NCBI RefSeq assembly: GCF_004216775.1
Contig: NZ_SGXF01000001.1
Span: 608,828-672,827 of the forward strand
Reading direction: 5' to 3'
DNA: 64,000 nt
DNA from: Cuneatibacter caecimuris
GTDB lineage: Bacteria; Bacillota; Clostridia; Lachnospirales; Lachnospiraceae
The position numbers and the translations under genes are program-made. Shown here piece by piece: positions 26,026-35,596 of the stretch; the stretch's first letter is position 1, and each line of letters starts with the position of its first letter. The notes beneath the pieces were generated by a model. It saw only the letters and a list, made by a program, of their open reading frames with translations, made no database searches and had not been told where the DNA came from.

Positions 26026-27125
26026 TTTTCTCCTCCTATGTCATCCATTTCAGGCTTCCAGGTAAACCAGGTCAGCACAAACCCGATCACAAAAGCCGCC
26101 GCCCAGGCAGCCAGCATTCCGCCTACTCCGTGGCTCATGAAAACCGGCAGCGTCGCCAGCCCCGGAAAAGCGAACGCTGTAGCCAGCGTCCCTGACGCCC
26201 CGGTAATGCTGTTGGCAATCCCCCCGGCGATGCACCCGAACACCATGGGCTTTCTCAGCGGAATATTGACGCCGAACAGGGCGGGCTCCGTCACACCGAA
26301 CACACAGGAAACCGCCGCCGACATCGCAGTTGCCCTCCGTTCCTTCAGCTTTGTCCGCAGGGCCACCGCCAGCACGGCACCCGTCTGCCCGCCCACCGGA
26401 GCCGCGAAAAGGGGCATAATCGTATCCGTTCCAGAAGCTGCCAGATTGCTCATTACAATAGGGACAAGCCCCCAGTGAAATCCCATGGTCACCATAGGCT
26501 GCTGCAGCAGCCCGGCCACACAGGCGGCTGCAATAGGGCTTAGCCCGTAGATGCTCTGGTAGCCGCCGGCCAGAAGGTTGCCCACGATAGTGCCCATGGG
26601 CCCAAAAACCAAAATCGTCACAGGAAATACGATCAGTACAGAAAACAACGGCACAAAAAACGGCTGAATAATTTCCGGGAGAATTTTTTCAAAAAAGCGC
26701 TGCACATAGCGCATCAGCAATATCCCCAGCAGAATCGGGATCACGCTGGACTGATAAGTGGCGGAAATGACCGGGATTCCCAGAAAGCTCAGTGTTTCCG
26801 CTCCTTCTGCAAACGCCGCAGCCAGATCCGGGTACAGCAGCGCGGCGCCCACCAATGCTCCCGCATATACATTGACCCCCAGACGTTTCGATGCCGAGAT
26901 GCCTAAAAATACCGGCAGGTAATAGAAGAATCCGTCTGCCAGCGCATATAATATCCTGTAGGTTCCGGCGCTCTCTGTCAAGATTCCGGCAGAAGCAGCC
27001 AGAATCAACAGCCCCTTCAGAATCCCCGCGGCGGTCAGTACCGGAATCACCGGCATGAAAATGTCGCTGACAAGTGCAATCACACGCCGGAACAATCCCC
27101 GCCTTTTTATCTGTTTCTCTTCCAC
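26022..27125 (-). CDS. Stand-alone PTS EIIC permease (beta-glucoside/sucrose type)
   Basis: Integral membrane sugar-transport domain of a phosphotransferase system. 367 residues with ~10 membrane segments and the EIIC hallmarks GILKGLLILAAS (~35), QQPMVTMGFHWGLVPIVM (~212) and GVTEPALFGVNIPLRKP (~282), where the Glu binds sugar in this family. No EIIB (Cys) or EIIA (His) domain is attached and neither gene is adjacent, so partners must be encoded elsewhere or the protein works differently. GTG start with AGGAGG, overlapping the end of the lactonase gene region. Neighbour of a lactonase-type beta-propeller. Confidence 0.85.
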   Translation of the reverse strand: MEEKQIKRRGLFRRVIALVSDIFMPVIPVLTAAGILKGLLILAASAGILTESAGTYRILYALADGFFYYLPVFLGISASKRLGVNVYAGALVGAALLYPDLAAAFAEGAETLSFLGIPVISATYQSSVIPILLGILLMRYVQRFFEKILPEIIQPFFVPLFSVLIVFPVTILVFGPMGTIVGNLLAGGYQSIYGLSPIAAACVAGLLQQPMVTMGFHWGLVPIVMSNLAASGTDTIMPLFAAPVGGQTGAVLAVALRTKLKERRATAMSAAVSCVFGVTEPALFGVNIPLRKPMVFGCIAGGIANSITGASGTLATAFAFPGLATLPVFMSHGVGGMLAAWAAAFVIGFVLTWFTWKPEMDDIGGEK

Positions 27126-27133
27126 AGCGCCTC

Positions 27134-28192
27134 CTAGTTCTCAGGCAGCGGGACAATCACGCCGCTGTTGGGAGAATCCAGCCGGATAGGAGCGCCGTGC
27201 ATCATCAGCACTTCTTTTTCATAATCAATCTTAAAAAACGTCACTGAATTAGAATCCTGGTTCAGGCTGGCCAGATGCCTTCCGTCAGGAAACAGGATAA
27301 TATCCTTGGGATATTCACCGCTGATAGGAAGGACAGACTCCTGATAGAGCAGCCCTGACTCCTCGTCCCTGGAAAAAATCCCCACGCTGTCGTCGCCGGC
27401 ATTGGAACAGAACACATATTTCCCGTCCCTGCTCATGCGGATCGCGCAGGCCGCGCTGATCTCATTGTATTTCTTGGGAAGGGTGGACACCAGCTGTTTA
27501 AATTTGAATTCCGGATGGGACCCTTCCCCATTGTAATCATAAGTAGTAATATAGTTTTTCAGTTCTGAAAGCAGATACATATGCCGCCCGTCGGGACTGA
27601 AGCCCAGATGACGGGGCGCTGATTCCAGTTCGCAGCGGATGATGTCCACCATCCGCAGCGATCCATCTTCATGGTTGAACCTGTATATCTTCACCTGGTC
27701 GATGCCCGGATCTGCCACGCACAAAAATTTTTCATCCGGCGTCAGACGCACGCAGGTGATATGAGGCCGGAAATTCCGTTCCGCCACGCTGCCCACTCCC
27801 CGGTCATAGATCTCAGCAGTGATGTCTCCCACCGATCCGTCCTGGTTCAGACGGAGCACTGTAGCCTTCCCGTCATGATATCCCGCCACGAAAATGTATC
27901 TGTTTCTCTTATCTGTGGAAACATAGCAGCCGCGCATTCCCTTGATGCCCGCAGTGTTCAGATGCCTCAGGTTTCCATTGGAAAGCACCCGGAACGCCGC
28001 GATCCCTTCATCCACTACAGCATAAAGAAAACGCTTGTCCGCTGAGACTGTCAGATAGGCCGCATTATTCACCGGAACTTCGCTGCGCACTGTCATCTGC
28101 CCGTTCTCCATATCCACATCGCAGACAGCAATCCCCTGGCTGGAACCATGGAACGTATAGCTGCCGATATATGCTGTATAATTCTGGCTCAT
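27134..28192 (-). CDS. Lactonase-family seven-bladed beta-propeller (6-phosphogluconolactonase type)
   Basis: 352 residues of the YbhE/Pgl_2 family: repeated blades with signature pieces IGSYTFHGSSQGIAVCDVD (~9), RPHITCVRLTPDEKFLCVADPGIDQVKIY (~150), APRHLGFSPDGRHMYLLSEL (~195) and FPDGRHLASLNQDSNSVTFF (~305). Members hydrolyse 6-phosphogluconolactone in the pentose phosphate pathway, but many act on unknown lactones. It heads a minus-strand run with a PTS EIIC. ATG 28192 has GGAGG about 6 bases upstream. No signal peptide, so cytosolic. Confidence 0.8.
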   Translation of the reverse strand: MSQNYTAYIGSYTFHGSSQGIAVCDVDMENGQMTVRSEVPVNNAAYLTVSADKRFLYAVVDEGIAAFRVLSNGNLRHLNTAGIKGMRGCYVSTDKRNRYIFVAGYHDGKATVLRLNQDGSVGDITAEIYDRGVGSVAERNFRPHITCVRLTPDEKFLCVADPGIDQVKIYRFNHEDGSLRMVDIIRCELESAPRHLGFSPDGRHMYLLSELKNYITTYDYNGEGSHPEFKFKQLVSTLPKKYNEISAACAIRMSRDGKYVFCSNAGDDSVGIFSRDEESGLLYQESVLPISGEYPKDIILFPDGRHLASLNQDSNSVTFFKIDYEKEVLMMHGAPIRLDSPNSGVIVPLPEN

Positions 28193-28302
28193 TTTCTATT
28201 CCTCCTGTGTTGTATGATAGGGATATCATAGCACATTTCCTCTGGTTCTACAAGAAAAAATCTGACCTGGGGACGGGTTCCGAAAAAAATTTTAAATACC
28301 AG

Positions 28303-28354
28303 GTGACAAATCAGCCGCCATAGTATATAATAACGCTGTTTAGTAATTCTAAAC
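28303..28354 (+). promoter_or_regulatory. Promoter with overlapping palindromic operator for xre-potABCD
   Basis: GTGACA (28303-28308), 17 bases, TATAAT (28326-28331). Six bases after the -10 lies a palindrome GTTTAG-TAATT-CTAAAC (28338-28354), covering the expected transcription start. Its position suits repression by the HTH-cupin protein encoded immediately downstream. Confidence 0.65.
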
Positions 28355-28407
28355 TTTTGGTTTATTTTTACTTTTACTTTTTCTGATAGGATTTCTGCAG
28401 GAAAGGA

Positions 28408-28953
28408 ATGGATACCGAAATGGAAATTGGAAAAAAGATCAGAGAACTGCGCGTCCGCAAGGGGCTGACACAGGAAGAGCTGGCGGACAGGGCGGAGCTG
28501 TCCAAAGGATTTATCTCCCAGCTGGAGCGGGACCTGACTTCCCCTTCCATCGCCACGCTGCTGGACATTCTCCAGTGCCTTGGCACGACTGTCAATGATT
28601 TCTTCAACGAGGCCGCAGAGGAGCAGATTGTATTCGGAAAGAACGATTACTTTGAAAAGCAGGATGGGGAACTGAAAAACAAAGTTCAATGGATCATACC
28701 CAACGCGCAGAAAAATGAAATGGAACCCATTCTCCTGACGCTGGAGCCGGGCGGTTCAACTTATCCTGACAATCCCCATGAGGGGGAGGAATTTGGCTAT
28801 GTTCTGTCCGGCGCAGTCACCATCACCCTGGGAAGCCGCACCTGCAGGGCGAAAAAAGGAGAATCCTTCTATTTTACAGCGGATACCAAACATTATATCA
28901 CTTCAAAACAGGGGGCTGTACTGCTGTGGGTAAGTTCGCCGCCCAGTTTTTGA
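28408..28953 (+). CDS. XRE-family HTH regulator with cupin domain (PuuR-like)
   Basis: 181 residues. N-terminal XRE helix-turn-helix ([35 protein letters not shown], ~6-41) and C-terminal cupin ([31 protein letters not shown], ~115-145) with His/Glu metal-site residues. This architecture is shared with PuuR and other regulators next to polyamine genes, and the gene lies 14 bases before potA. It probably senses polyamines and represses the operon through the palindrome upstream. The start is ATG 28408; an ATG four codons later is also possible. Confidence 0.88.
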   Translation: MDTEMEIGKKIRELRVRKGLTQEELADRAELSKGFISQLERDLTSPSIATLLDILQCLGTTVNDFFNEAAEEQIVFGKNDYFEKQDGELKNKVQWIIPNAQKNEMEPILLTLEPGGSTYPDNPHEGEEFGYVLSGAVTITLGSRTCRAKKGESFYFTADTKHYITSKQGAVLLWVSSPPSF

Positions 28954-28967
28954 ACAAAGGAGAAAAC

Positions 28968-30041
28968 ATGAGCAATACATTGATCGATTTAGTACACATC
29001 ACCAAATCTTTCGATGGGCAGCTGGTTCTGGATGACCTGAACCTGACCATCCATGAAAATGAATTTGTCACCCTGCTTGGCCCCAGCGGCTGCGGAAAAA
29101 CTACCACGCTGCGCATTATCGGCGGTTTTGAGGCGCCGGATCAAGGCCAGGTGATCTTTGACGGCGCTGATATCACCTCCCTGCCTCCTTATAAAAGAGA
29201 ATTGAATACCGTATTCCAAAAGTACGCGCTTTTTCCTCATATGAATATTTCCGACAACATTGCTTTCGGCCTGAAAATTAAAAATAAAAGCAAATCCTAT
29301 ATCCAGGATAAAATCCAGTATGCGCTGAAACTGGTGAACCTGGACGGCTATGGCCGCCGCATGCCTGATTCTCTCAGCGGCGGCCAGCAGCAGCGGATCG
29401 CGATTGCCAGGGCCATTGTGAATGAACCCAAAGTCCTTCTGCTGGACGAACCGCTGGGCGCTCTGGACCTGAAGCTGCGCCAGGATATGCAGTATGAACT
29501 GATCCGTCTGAAAAACGAGCTGGGAATCACCTTTATTTATGTCACCCACGACCAGGAAGAAGCCCTGACCATGTCAGACCAGATTGTGGTCATGAACCAG
29601 GGGTATATTCAGCAGATGGGCTCTCCGGAAAAAATTTATAATGAGCCGGAAAATGCTTTTGTAGCAGACTTCATCGGAGACAGCAACATCCTGGACGGGC
29701 TGATGCTGGAGGATAAGCTGGTGCAGATCCTGGGCGCAAAGTTCCCCTGCGTGGACGTGGGGTTTGGACGGAATAAGCCTGTGGATGTGGTGATCCGCCC
29801 GGAAGATGTGGAGCTGACTGCCCCGGAGGAGGGCGGCCTCACCGGGGTGGTGAGCCATATGATCTTCAAGGGTGTGCACTATGAGATGGAGGTGCAGGCC
29901 TGCGGCTTCGAGTGGCTGGTGCACAGCACCCGCATGTGGCCTGTGGGCACACAGGTGGGCATCCGCGTGGACCCCTTCAATATTCAGATCATGAACAAAC
30001 CGGAATCGGAGGATGAGGAGGCTGTTCACATTGAAGATTAA
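28968..30041 (+). CDS. potA: Spermidine/putrescine ABC transporter ATPase
   Basis: Energises polyamine import. Walker [10 protein letters not shown] (~39), Q-loop region [17 protein letters not shown], signature [14 protein letters not shown] (~135), Walker [13 protein letters not shown] and switch His VTHDQEEAL. The C-terminal ~110 residues form a TOBE/OB domain ([10 protein letters not shown]), as in PotA. ATG 28968 has AAAGGAG 8 bases upstream; 357 residues is normal. The gene overlaps the proposed potB start. Confidence 0.93.
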   Translation: MSNTLIDLVHITKSFDGQLVLDDLNLTIHENEFVTLLGPSGCGKTTTLRIIGGFEAPDQGQVIFDGADITSLPPYKRELNTVFQKYALFPHMNISDNIAFGLKIKNKSKSYIQDKIQYALKLVNLDGYGRRMPDSLSGGQQQRIAIARAIVNEPKVLLLDEPLGALDLKLRQDMQYELIRLKNELGITFIYVTHDQEEALTMSDQIVVMNQGYIQQMGSPEKIYNEPENAFVADFIGDSNILDGLMLEDKLVQILGAKFPCVDVGFGRNKPVDVVIRPEDVELTAPEEGGLTGVVSHMIFKGVHYEMEVQACGFEWLVHSTRMWPVGTQVGIRVDPFNIQIMNKPESEDEEAVHIED

Positions 30042-30861
30042 AAAGAATCTGTCCAAAACATTGCTGGCAGGCCCCTATCTGGTGTGGATGATCGCCTTTA
30101 CCATCATCCCTCTGTGCATGGTCGGCGTGTACGGCCTGACAGACAGGACCGGTGTTTTTACCATGGACAACCTGACTCTGCTGGCGCAGCGGGGCTATAT
30201 GAAAGCGCTGCTTTTGTCCCTGGGCCTTTCGCTGCTCAGCACAGTGATCTGCCTGGCGCTGTCCTATCCTCTGGCGATGATCCTGCGCAGCCGGGGAAAC
30301 GGACGGAAAGGATTCATGGTATTTCTGTTCATTCTGCCTATGTGGATGAATTTTCTGCTGCGCACGCTGGCCTGGAGGACGCTGCTGGAGAAAAACGGCG
30401 TAATCAATGCCCTTTTGGATCTTATGGGGCTTCCTTCGCTGCAGATCATCAACACGCCGGCCGCTATTGTGCTGGGTATGGTCTACAACTTCCTGCCCTT
30501 CATGATTTTGCCCGTCTACAACTGCCTGATGAAAATAGACAATGATGTGATCAACGCGGCAAAAGACCTGGGAGCCAATGCGTTTCAGACTTTTTTCCGG
30601 GTGATCCTGCCCCTGAGCGTGCCCGGCATCATCAGCGGCGTCACCATGGTGTTCATTCCCGCGCTCACCACCTTTGTGATTTCCGATCTCCTGGGCGGAG
30701 GCAAGGTACTGCTGATCGGGAACATTATCGAGCAGAAATTCACCACTGCCAACAACTGGCATGTAGGTTCCGGCCTGTCGCTGGTGCTGATGATCTTCAT
30801 TCTGATCAGCATGGCCGTCCTGAACAAATATGATAAAAACGGGGAGGGAAACGCATTCTGA
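30013..30861 (+). CDS. potB: Spermidine/putrescine ABC transporter permease PotB
   Basis: One of the two membrane-spanning subunits. Six hydrophobic segments and the cytoplasmic EAA loop that docks PotA ([26 protein letters not shown], ~185-210). 282 residues if it starts at ATG 30013 inside potA; a TTG at 30031 preceded by AGGAGG at 9 bases would remove six residues and is equally plausible. Ends by overlapping potC by one base. Confidence 0.92.
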   Translation: MRRLFTLKIKKNLSKTLLAGPYLVWMIAFTIIPLCMVGVYGLTDRTGVFTMDNLTLLAQRGYMKALLLSLGLSLLSTVICLALSYPLAMILRSRGNGRKGFMVFLFILPMWMNFLLRTLAWRTLLEKNGVINALLDLMGLPSLQIINTPAAIVLGMVYNFLPFMILPVYNCLMKIDNDVINAAKDLGANAFQTFFRVILPLSVPGIISGVTMVFIPALTTFVISDLLGGGKVLLIGNIIEQKFTTANNWHVGSGLSLVLMIFILISMAVLNKYDKNGEGNAF

Positions 30862-31643
30862 TGAAACGGCTGAAACGTATTCTGGCCGATGCCTATCTGG
30901 GCATCATTTTCCTGCTGATGTACGCGCCCATCGCCACTTTGATGGTGCTCTCCTTCAACAGCAGCAAGTCCCGGGCCAAATGGGGCGGATTTACCCTGGA
31001 CTGGTATCAAAAACTTCTGGACAGCCCTGAAATTATGGAGGCGCTGATGAACACGCTTTCCATTGCGTTTTTCAGCGCCCTGATCGCCACGGTAATCGGT
31101 ACTCTGGCCTGCATTGCAATAAACCGTATGCGCAAATCCACAAAGGGGCTTTTTCTTGCGCTGAACAATATCCCATTGCTGAATGGAGATATTGTGACCG
31201 GCATTTCCATGATGCTGGTATTCATCGCTTTCGGAATCACCTTTGGCTACGGCAGTATTCTGATCGCCCATACCACCTTCAATATTCCTTACGTGGTGCT
31301 CAGCGTCCTGCCCCGGCTGCGCCAGACAAACCGCAGCACCTATGAAGCCGCCATGGATCTGGGGGCGGCCCCTGTGCAGGCCTTTGTGAAGGTCGTTCTT
31401 CCGGAACTTTTTCCCGGCATCCTCTCCGGTTTTCTGATGGCCTTTACCATGTCCCTGGATGATTTTATTATCACGCATTTTACAAAAGGCGCAGGCATCA
31501 ATACCCTGTCCACCCTGATTTATAGTGAAGTGCGCCGGGGCATTCAGCCCACCATGTACGCGCTATCCACCATCATGTTCATCGCCGCTCTGGTGCTGCT
31601 GGCTTTGGCGGGCCGCCCGAAGCGCAAAAAGGAGGCCGTATGA
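30861..31643 (+). CDS. potC: Spermidine/putrescine ABC transporter permease PotC
   Basis: Second permease subunit, 260 residues with about six membrane segments. The EAA loop reads YEAAMDLGAAPVQAFVKVVLPELFPGI (~162-188), and SLDDFIITHFTKGAG shortly after is typical of PotC. Its start overlaps the potB stop (TGATG) and its stop overlaps potD (ATGA), so the four pot genes are translationally coupled. Confidence 0.93.
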   Translation: MKRLKRILADAYLGIIFLLMYAPIATLMVLSFNSSKSRAKWGGFTLDWYQKLLDSPEIMEALMNTLSIAFFSALIATVIGTLACIAINRMRKSTKGLFLALNNIPLLNGDIVTGISMMLVFIAFGITFGYGSILIAHTTFNIPYVVLSVLPRLRQTNRSTYEAAMDLGAAPVQAFVKVVLPELFPGILSGFLMAFTMSLDDFIITHFTKGAGINTLSTLIYSEVRRGIQPTMYALSTIMFIAALVLLALAGRPKRKKEAV

Positions 31644-32713
31644 CAAAGAGAAACTATTTCTTCCTGGCAGCTGCCCTGGTAATTTCCTTCACCTCAGCCG
31701 GTTGCGGCAGCTCCCGGGAGGATAACAGCGGCCGGTACCCCAACGGGCAGGTGATCGTTTACAACTGGGGAGAATACATCGGGGAAGACGTCATTGCAAA
31801 ATTTGAGGAAGAAACCGGCATACAGGTGATCTATGACATGTTTGAAACAAATGAGGAAATGTATCCCAAAGTAGAATCCGGCGCGGTGGCCTATGATGTG
31901 ATCTGCCCCTCTGACTATATGATTCAGAAGATGCGGGAAAACGGCCTCCTGCAGCCCATTGATTTTTCCAATGTCCCCAATCTGAAATATATCGGCAGCG
32001 AGTATCTGGAGTACAGCCGGGCTTTCGACCCGGAAAACTCCTATTCTGTCCCTTACTGTTGGGGTACGGTAGGAATCCTGTATAATAAAACCATGGTAGA
32101 GGAACCGGTGGACAGCTGGGATATCCTGTGGGACCCCAAATATAAAAACGAAATCCTGATGCAGAAATCTGTACGGGACGCTTTTGCGGTAGCTGAAAAA
32201 AAGCTGGATTTTTCGCTGAATTCCACCAGCGAGCCGGAACTGGCTGCCGCCAGGGACCTGTTGATCGAGCAAAAACCTCTGGTACAGGCCTATGTCATCG
32301 ACCAGGTCAGAGATATGATGATCGGAAATGAAGCCGCGATCGGGGTGATCTATTCCGGTGAGGCCCTGTATACCCAGGAGGAAAATGAAAACCTGGAATA
32401 TGTGATTCCAAAGGAAGGGTCCAATCTTTGGTTTGATTCCTGGGTAATCCCCGCCAATGCTCCTAACAAGAAAAACGCGGAGGCCTGGATCAATTTCATG
32501 TGCCGCCCGGACATCGCCTATGATAATTTTGATTACATCACCTACGGCACTCCTAATACCGGCGCCATGGAAATGATGGATGAAGAATTGCTGGAAAATC
32601 CGGTGCTGTTTCCGGATGAGGAATTGCTGGAGGAATGCGAAGTATTTCAATATCTGGGGCCTGACGCAGAAGCAATTTATGATGAATATTGGATGGAGGT
32701 TCTGTCGGAATGA
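31640..32713 (+). CDS. potD: Spermidine/putrescine-binding lipoprotein PotD
   Basis: Captures polyamines outside the cell and delivers them to PotBC. An N-terminal signal ends in the lipobox TSAGC (Cys ~22), so it is membrane-tethered. The mature part shows PotD features: YNWGEYIGEDVIAKFEEETGI (~43), YDVICPSDYMIQKM (~92), SYSVPYCWGTVGILYNK (~133), and the Trp/Asp ligand region SNLWFDSWVIP (~255). 357 residues. The stop codon lies in the loop of a terminator hairpin. Confidence 0.93.
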   Translation: MTKRNYFFLAAALVISFTSAGCGSSREDNSGRYPNGQVIVYNWGEYIGEDVIAKFEEETGIQVIYDMFETNEEMYPKVESGAVAYDVICPSDYMIQKMRENGLLQPIDFSNVPNLKYIGSEYLEYSRAFDPENSYSVPYCWGTVGILYNKTMVEEPVDSWDILWDPKYKNEILMQKSVRDAFAVAEKKLDFSLNSTSEPELAAARDLLIEQKPLVQAYVIDQVRDMMIGNEAAIGVIYSGEALYTQEENENLEYVIPKEGSNLWFDSWVIPANAPNKKNAEAWINFMCRPDIAYDNFDYITYGTPNTGAMEMMDEELLENPVLFPDEELLEECEVFQYLGPDAEAIYDEYWMEVLSE

Positions 32714-32740
32714 TTCCGGCAGAACCTCCATCTCTTTCTT
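32693..32740 (+). terminator. Terminator hairpin at the potD stop
   Basis: ATGGAGGTTCTGTCGGAAT (32693-32711) pairs with ATTCCGGCAGAACCTCCAT (32713-32731) with one wobble, followed by CTCTTTCTTTATT. The potD stop codon is within the structure. It separates the pot operon from the convergent flavoprotein gene and may work in both directions. Confidence 0.75.
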
Positions 32741-34764
32741 TATTCCATCCTCTCCCGATAATCCGCCCAGACAGTTTCAAACCACTGATCCCGTTCCGGA
32801 ACAGGCCTGACCTCTTCTGTCCAGGACACCGCGCCCTGCTCCTCCAGCCTTGTGAGCACCCTCTGATTGGAAGCGTCCGGCCGTTCCGGCGCATAGGCCA
32901 GACTTTCCAGACCCGTACAAGGGACTCTTCCCCCGCTTTCCAGCACCAGGGCAGAGCCTCTGCTGCTCCACCTCTCTCCCGACAGCTCCATGGCGGAAAG
33001 CACCGCGGTCTGGGCAGCCAGCTGGTCCAGCAGCCGGAAGCAGTGCTCGGGGCTGCTGCCGGAGCAATCCGCATAGTCCTGAAGATGATTCAGCATATTG
33101 CAGGTCTGTTCTTTCAGAGCCCTGATCTCATCCAAAGACCGCAGCTCTGCGGCATACCTGCTCATCTCACGGCGCAGCATACGGCGCAGTTCTGCCGGAG
33201 ATTTTTTACTGCTTTCCTGTCGTTCTTCCTGGCTTTTTTTCTCCGCCAGACTGCAGCCCAAGTTCATCAGCCAGTTCAATGCTTCTTCCACCTGAACCGC
33301 AGCGGGGGGACATACCGGCTCCTCCAGCCCGCAGACGGCGGAAATTGACTTCTCTTCAGCCACTCCTGCCTTTCTGCGTCTTCGCCGGACAATATGCTCC
33401 GCGGCCCGCATGGACCCCACCTGAGTGGAATTCAGCGCGCTGCCGCCGGGCCGGTATATGCCAAACGTCCCTGCCGCTTCTCCTGCCGCGTACAGGCCGG
33501 GAACCGTAGTCTGCCAGTCCGAATCCACCCTCAGCCCACCGTTCTGATGCTGGGCGCAGACGCTGATCTCCAGCATTTCTTCCGCCAGATCTATTCCATG
33601 GGCGCGGTAAAGCTCAATGGCCTGCGGGTTCATTTTTTCCAGCCTGGAATAAGGTGTTCCGCCCACCGCCCCTGACTTCTCCAGATATACGCGGGCTTCC
33701 TGGGACAGGCCTTCAAAGCCCTGCTCCAGACCAGAGGGATTTTTCCTGAAATCCAGATAAACCCTTCTCCCCAGATCATATTTCTGGTGATAGACAAGCA
33801 TATCCACCACAGAAGAGCCAGGGAGCTTGCGGATATCAAAAGGCCACTGGTAGCCTTTCAGAAAGACGGCTGACAGCGCTTCTTCCGGAGAGTCAAAGTA
33901 TTCTGGAAGGAATTCGTGTTCCTGCCCTTCTTTGTCCACAGACACATATCTGGGCAGCGCCTGCTGGTAGGTGCCGGACACATTCCAGCGGAATTTTACA
34001 GAAGCCAGCCCGTACTGCCATTCCTGCAGGTTAGCGCCTTGTGCGCCTGCCAGCATGGGAATTCCCGTCATTCCCTGATGCCCCAGCGGATAGACGGAAT
34101 CCTCGTACAGCCCGGCCGGACCTCCGGAGCACCAGAGGACTGCATCAGCCAACAGCACCCGCAGTCCATAATCCTGCTTTTCCTGTTCCTTTCGTTCCAC
34201 GCACAGCAACCCGCAGGCACGGCCCTTTTCTTTTAGGATCCTGACTGCCAGCCAGCCGTCCAGGACCTCCGCCGCGCCGCAGGCCTCCCACTTCGTCAGA
34301 GAGGCCTCCAGTTTTTCTGTCATAAACCTGGAAGTCAGCGGCCCTGCTGAAGTAGCCCGCTGGCGGGGGTCGTGGTCCGTTTTATACCCCACATACTCTC
34401 CGAAACGGTTTGTGGGAAACGGCACGCCCAGGTTTGCCAGCTTCATAAACGAACGGACAGAACCCGCGGCCTCCGCCAGGGCTGTTTCACCGTCTACTCC
34501 GCTGCCGGAGTAAAGAGTTTCCGCCATCTCTTCCACGGAATCTGCCCCGCCGCCGGACAGTGAGAGTTTATAATACGTCTGCTTGTCACTTCCGGTATTG
34601 CGGGAAGTCCCCAGATTTCTCCCTTCTGTCACCAGCGCCACATTCTTTTGCCCCAGGGAACAGAGCCAATCCGCGCCGTTGAATCCGGCGCAGCCGCTTC
34701 CCACTACAATCGTATCAAAACATAGTACCGGAATCGTAATTCCGTTGATTTTCCACTCCGCCAT
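32740..34764 (-). CDS. FAD-dependent flavoprotein of the fumarate reductase/SDH family
   Basis: 674 residues. N-terminal dinucleotide fold VVGSGCAGFNGADWL (~20-34) and further FAD contacts SRNTGSDKQTYYKLS (~55-70) match SdhA/FrdA/aspartate-oxidase flavoproteins. Around 395-440 the pattern SVCAQHQNGGLRVDSDWQTTVPGLYAAGEAAG is the usual substrate-site His followed by the second FAD loop. The C-terminal ~170 residues are helical. No signal peptide or FMN domain. Substrate unknown; possible enoate, urocanate or steroid-like reductase. Last of a minus-strand trio with an SDR and an old-yellow-enzyme-type protein. Confidence 0.8.
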   Translation of the reverse strand: MAEWKINGITIPVLCFDTIVVGSGCAGFNGADWLCSLGQKNVALVTEGRNLGTSRNTGSDKQTYYKLSLSGGGADSVEEMAETLYSGSGVDGETALAEAAGSVRSFMKLANLGVPFPTNRFGEYVGYKTDHDPRQRATSAGPLTSRFMTEKLEASLTKWEACGAAEVLDGWLAVRILKEKGRACGLLCVERKEQEKQDYGLRVLLADAVLWCSGGPAGLYEDSVYPLGHQGMTGIPMLAGAQGANLQEWQYGLASVKFRWNVSGTYQQALPRYVSVDKEGQEHEFLPEYFDSPEEALSAVFLKGYQWPFDIRKLPGSSVVDMLVYHQKYDLGRRVYLDFRKNPSGLEQGFEGLSQEARVYLEKSGAVGGTPYSRLEKMNPQAIELYRAHGIDLAEEMLEISVCAQHQNGGLRVDSDWQTTVPGLYAAGEAAGTFGIYRPGGSALNSTQVGSMRAAEHIVRRRRRKAGVAEEKSISAVCGLEEPVCPPAAVQVEEALNWLMNLGCSLAEKKSQEERQESSKKSPAELRRMLRREMSRYAAELRSLDEIRALKEQTCNMLNHLQDYADCSGSSPEHCFRLLDQLAAQTAVLSAMELSGERWSSRGSALVLESGGRVPCTGLESLAYAPERPDASNQRVLTRLEEQGAVSWTEEVRPVPERDQWFETVWADYRERME

Positions 34765-34793
34765 ACTTTACCGCCTTCTGCCTGAACTGTAGT

Positions 34794-35585
34794 TCACAGC
34801 CTTCTGATATGAAAGCCTCCGTCCGCGTTCAGCACCTGGCCTGTGGCGAAATCCAGCAGCCCTCCGGCCGCAGCCCAGACACAGTCCGCCACATCTTCCG
34901 GCCTGCCGAAACGCCTGATGGGTGTTACGCCTTCTTCGATCAGTTTCGCATACTTTTCATGTACCTTTTCTGTCATATCCGTGGCAATAATTCCGGGACG
35001 CACCTCAAAAACGCCGATTCCGGCCTCTGCAAGGCGGTCCGCAAAGAGCTGCGTCACCATGGAAATCCCAGCCTTTGTCACGCAATATTCTCCGCGGTTT
35101 GTGGAAGAAGTATAGGCTGACATAGAGGAAATGTTCACAATTCTGGGCCTGAAATCTTCCAGGCCTTCCCGGAGCTGGCGAAGCATCAGGTTCGCTCCGC
35201 CCTGGCACATGAAGAAAGTTCCCTCCAAATTAATCCGCACCAGCCGTTCAAAGCTTTCCGGCGTGGTATCCAGCAAGTCCAGTCTCACATTGGGAGCCAC
35301 ACCTGCGTTGTTCACCAGCGCATCCATCCTGCCGTAATGTTCCTGCACAAAGGCGAACAGATTTTTCCTGTCCTCTTCCAAAGAAATATCACACTGCAGA
35401 TAAAGGGCGGGCCGGGACTCCTCCCGGCCGTACTGCTCATTCAGCTGCCCCACCAGTTCTTCTGCCGCGCTCTCCGGAGAAGCCGCCGCCAGCAGCACCT
35501 GATACCCTTCCTGCAGAAAACGTTTTGCAATTCCCAAACCAATGCCTCTTCTGGCGCCGGTCACCACTGCAACTTTTTCTGTCAT
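34794..35585 (-). CDS. Short-chain dehydrogenase/reductase
   Basis: NAD(P)-dependent oxidoreductase of 263 residues. Cofactor motif TGARRGIGLGIA (~8-19), NNAGVAP (~90), catalytic Ser in NISSMSAYTSS (~145) and Y-x3-K in EYCVTKAG (~160). Resembles 3-oxoacyl-ACP or hydroxysteroid dehydrogenases; the substrate is not evident. Start ATG 35585 is supported by GAGGAG upstream. The gene directly follows the old-yellow-enzyme-type gene (11-base gap) and may act on the same substrate. Confidence 0.88.
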   Translation of the reverse strand: MTEKVAVVTGARRGIGLGIAKRFLQEGYQVLLAAASPESAAEELVGQLNEQYGREESRPALYLQCDISLEEDRKNLFAFVQEHYGRMDALVNNAGVAPNVRLDLLDTTPESFERLVRINLEGTFFMCQGGANLMLRQLREGLEDFRPRIVNISSMSAYTSSTNRGEYCVTKAGISMVTQLFADRLAEAGIGVFEVRPGIIATDMTEKVHEKYAKLIEEGVTPIRRFGRPEDVADCVWAAAGGLLDFATGQVLNADGGFHIRRL

Positions 35586-35596
35586 TTCAATTCTCC

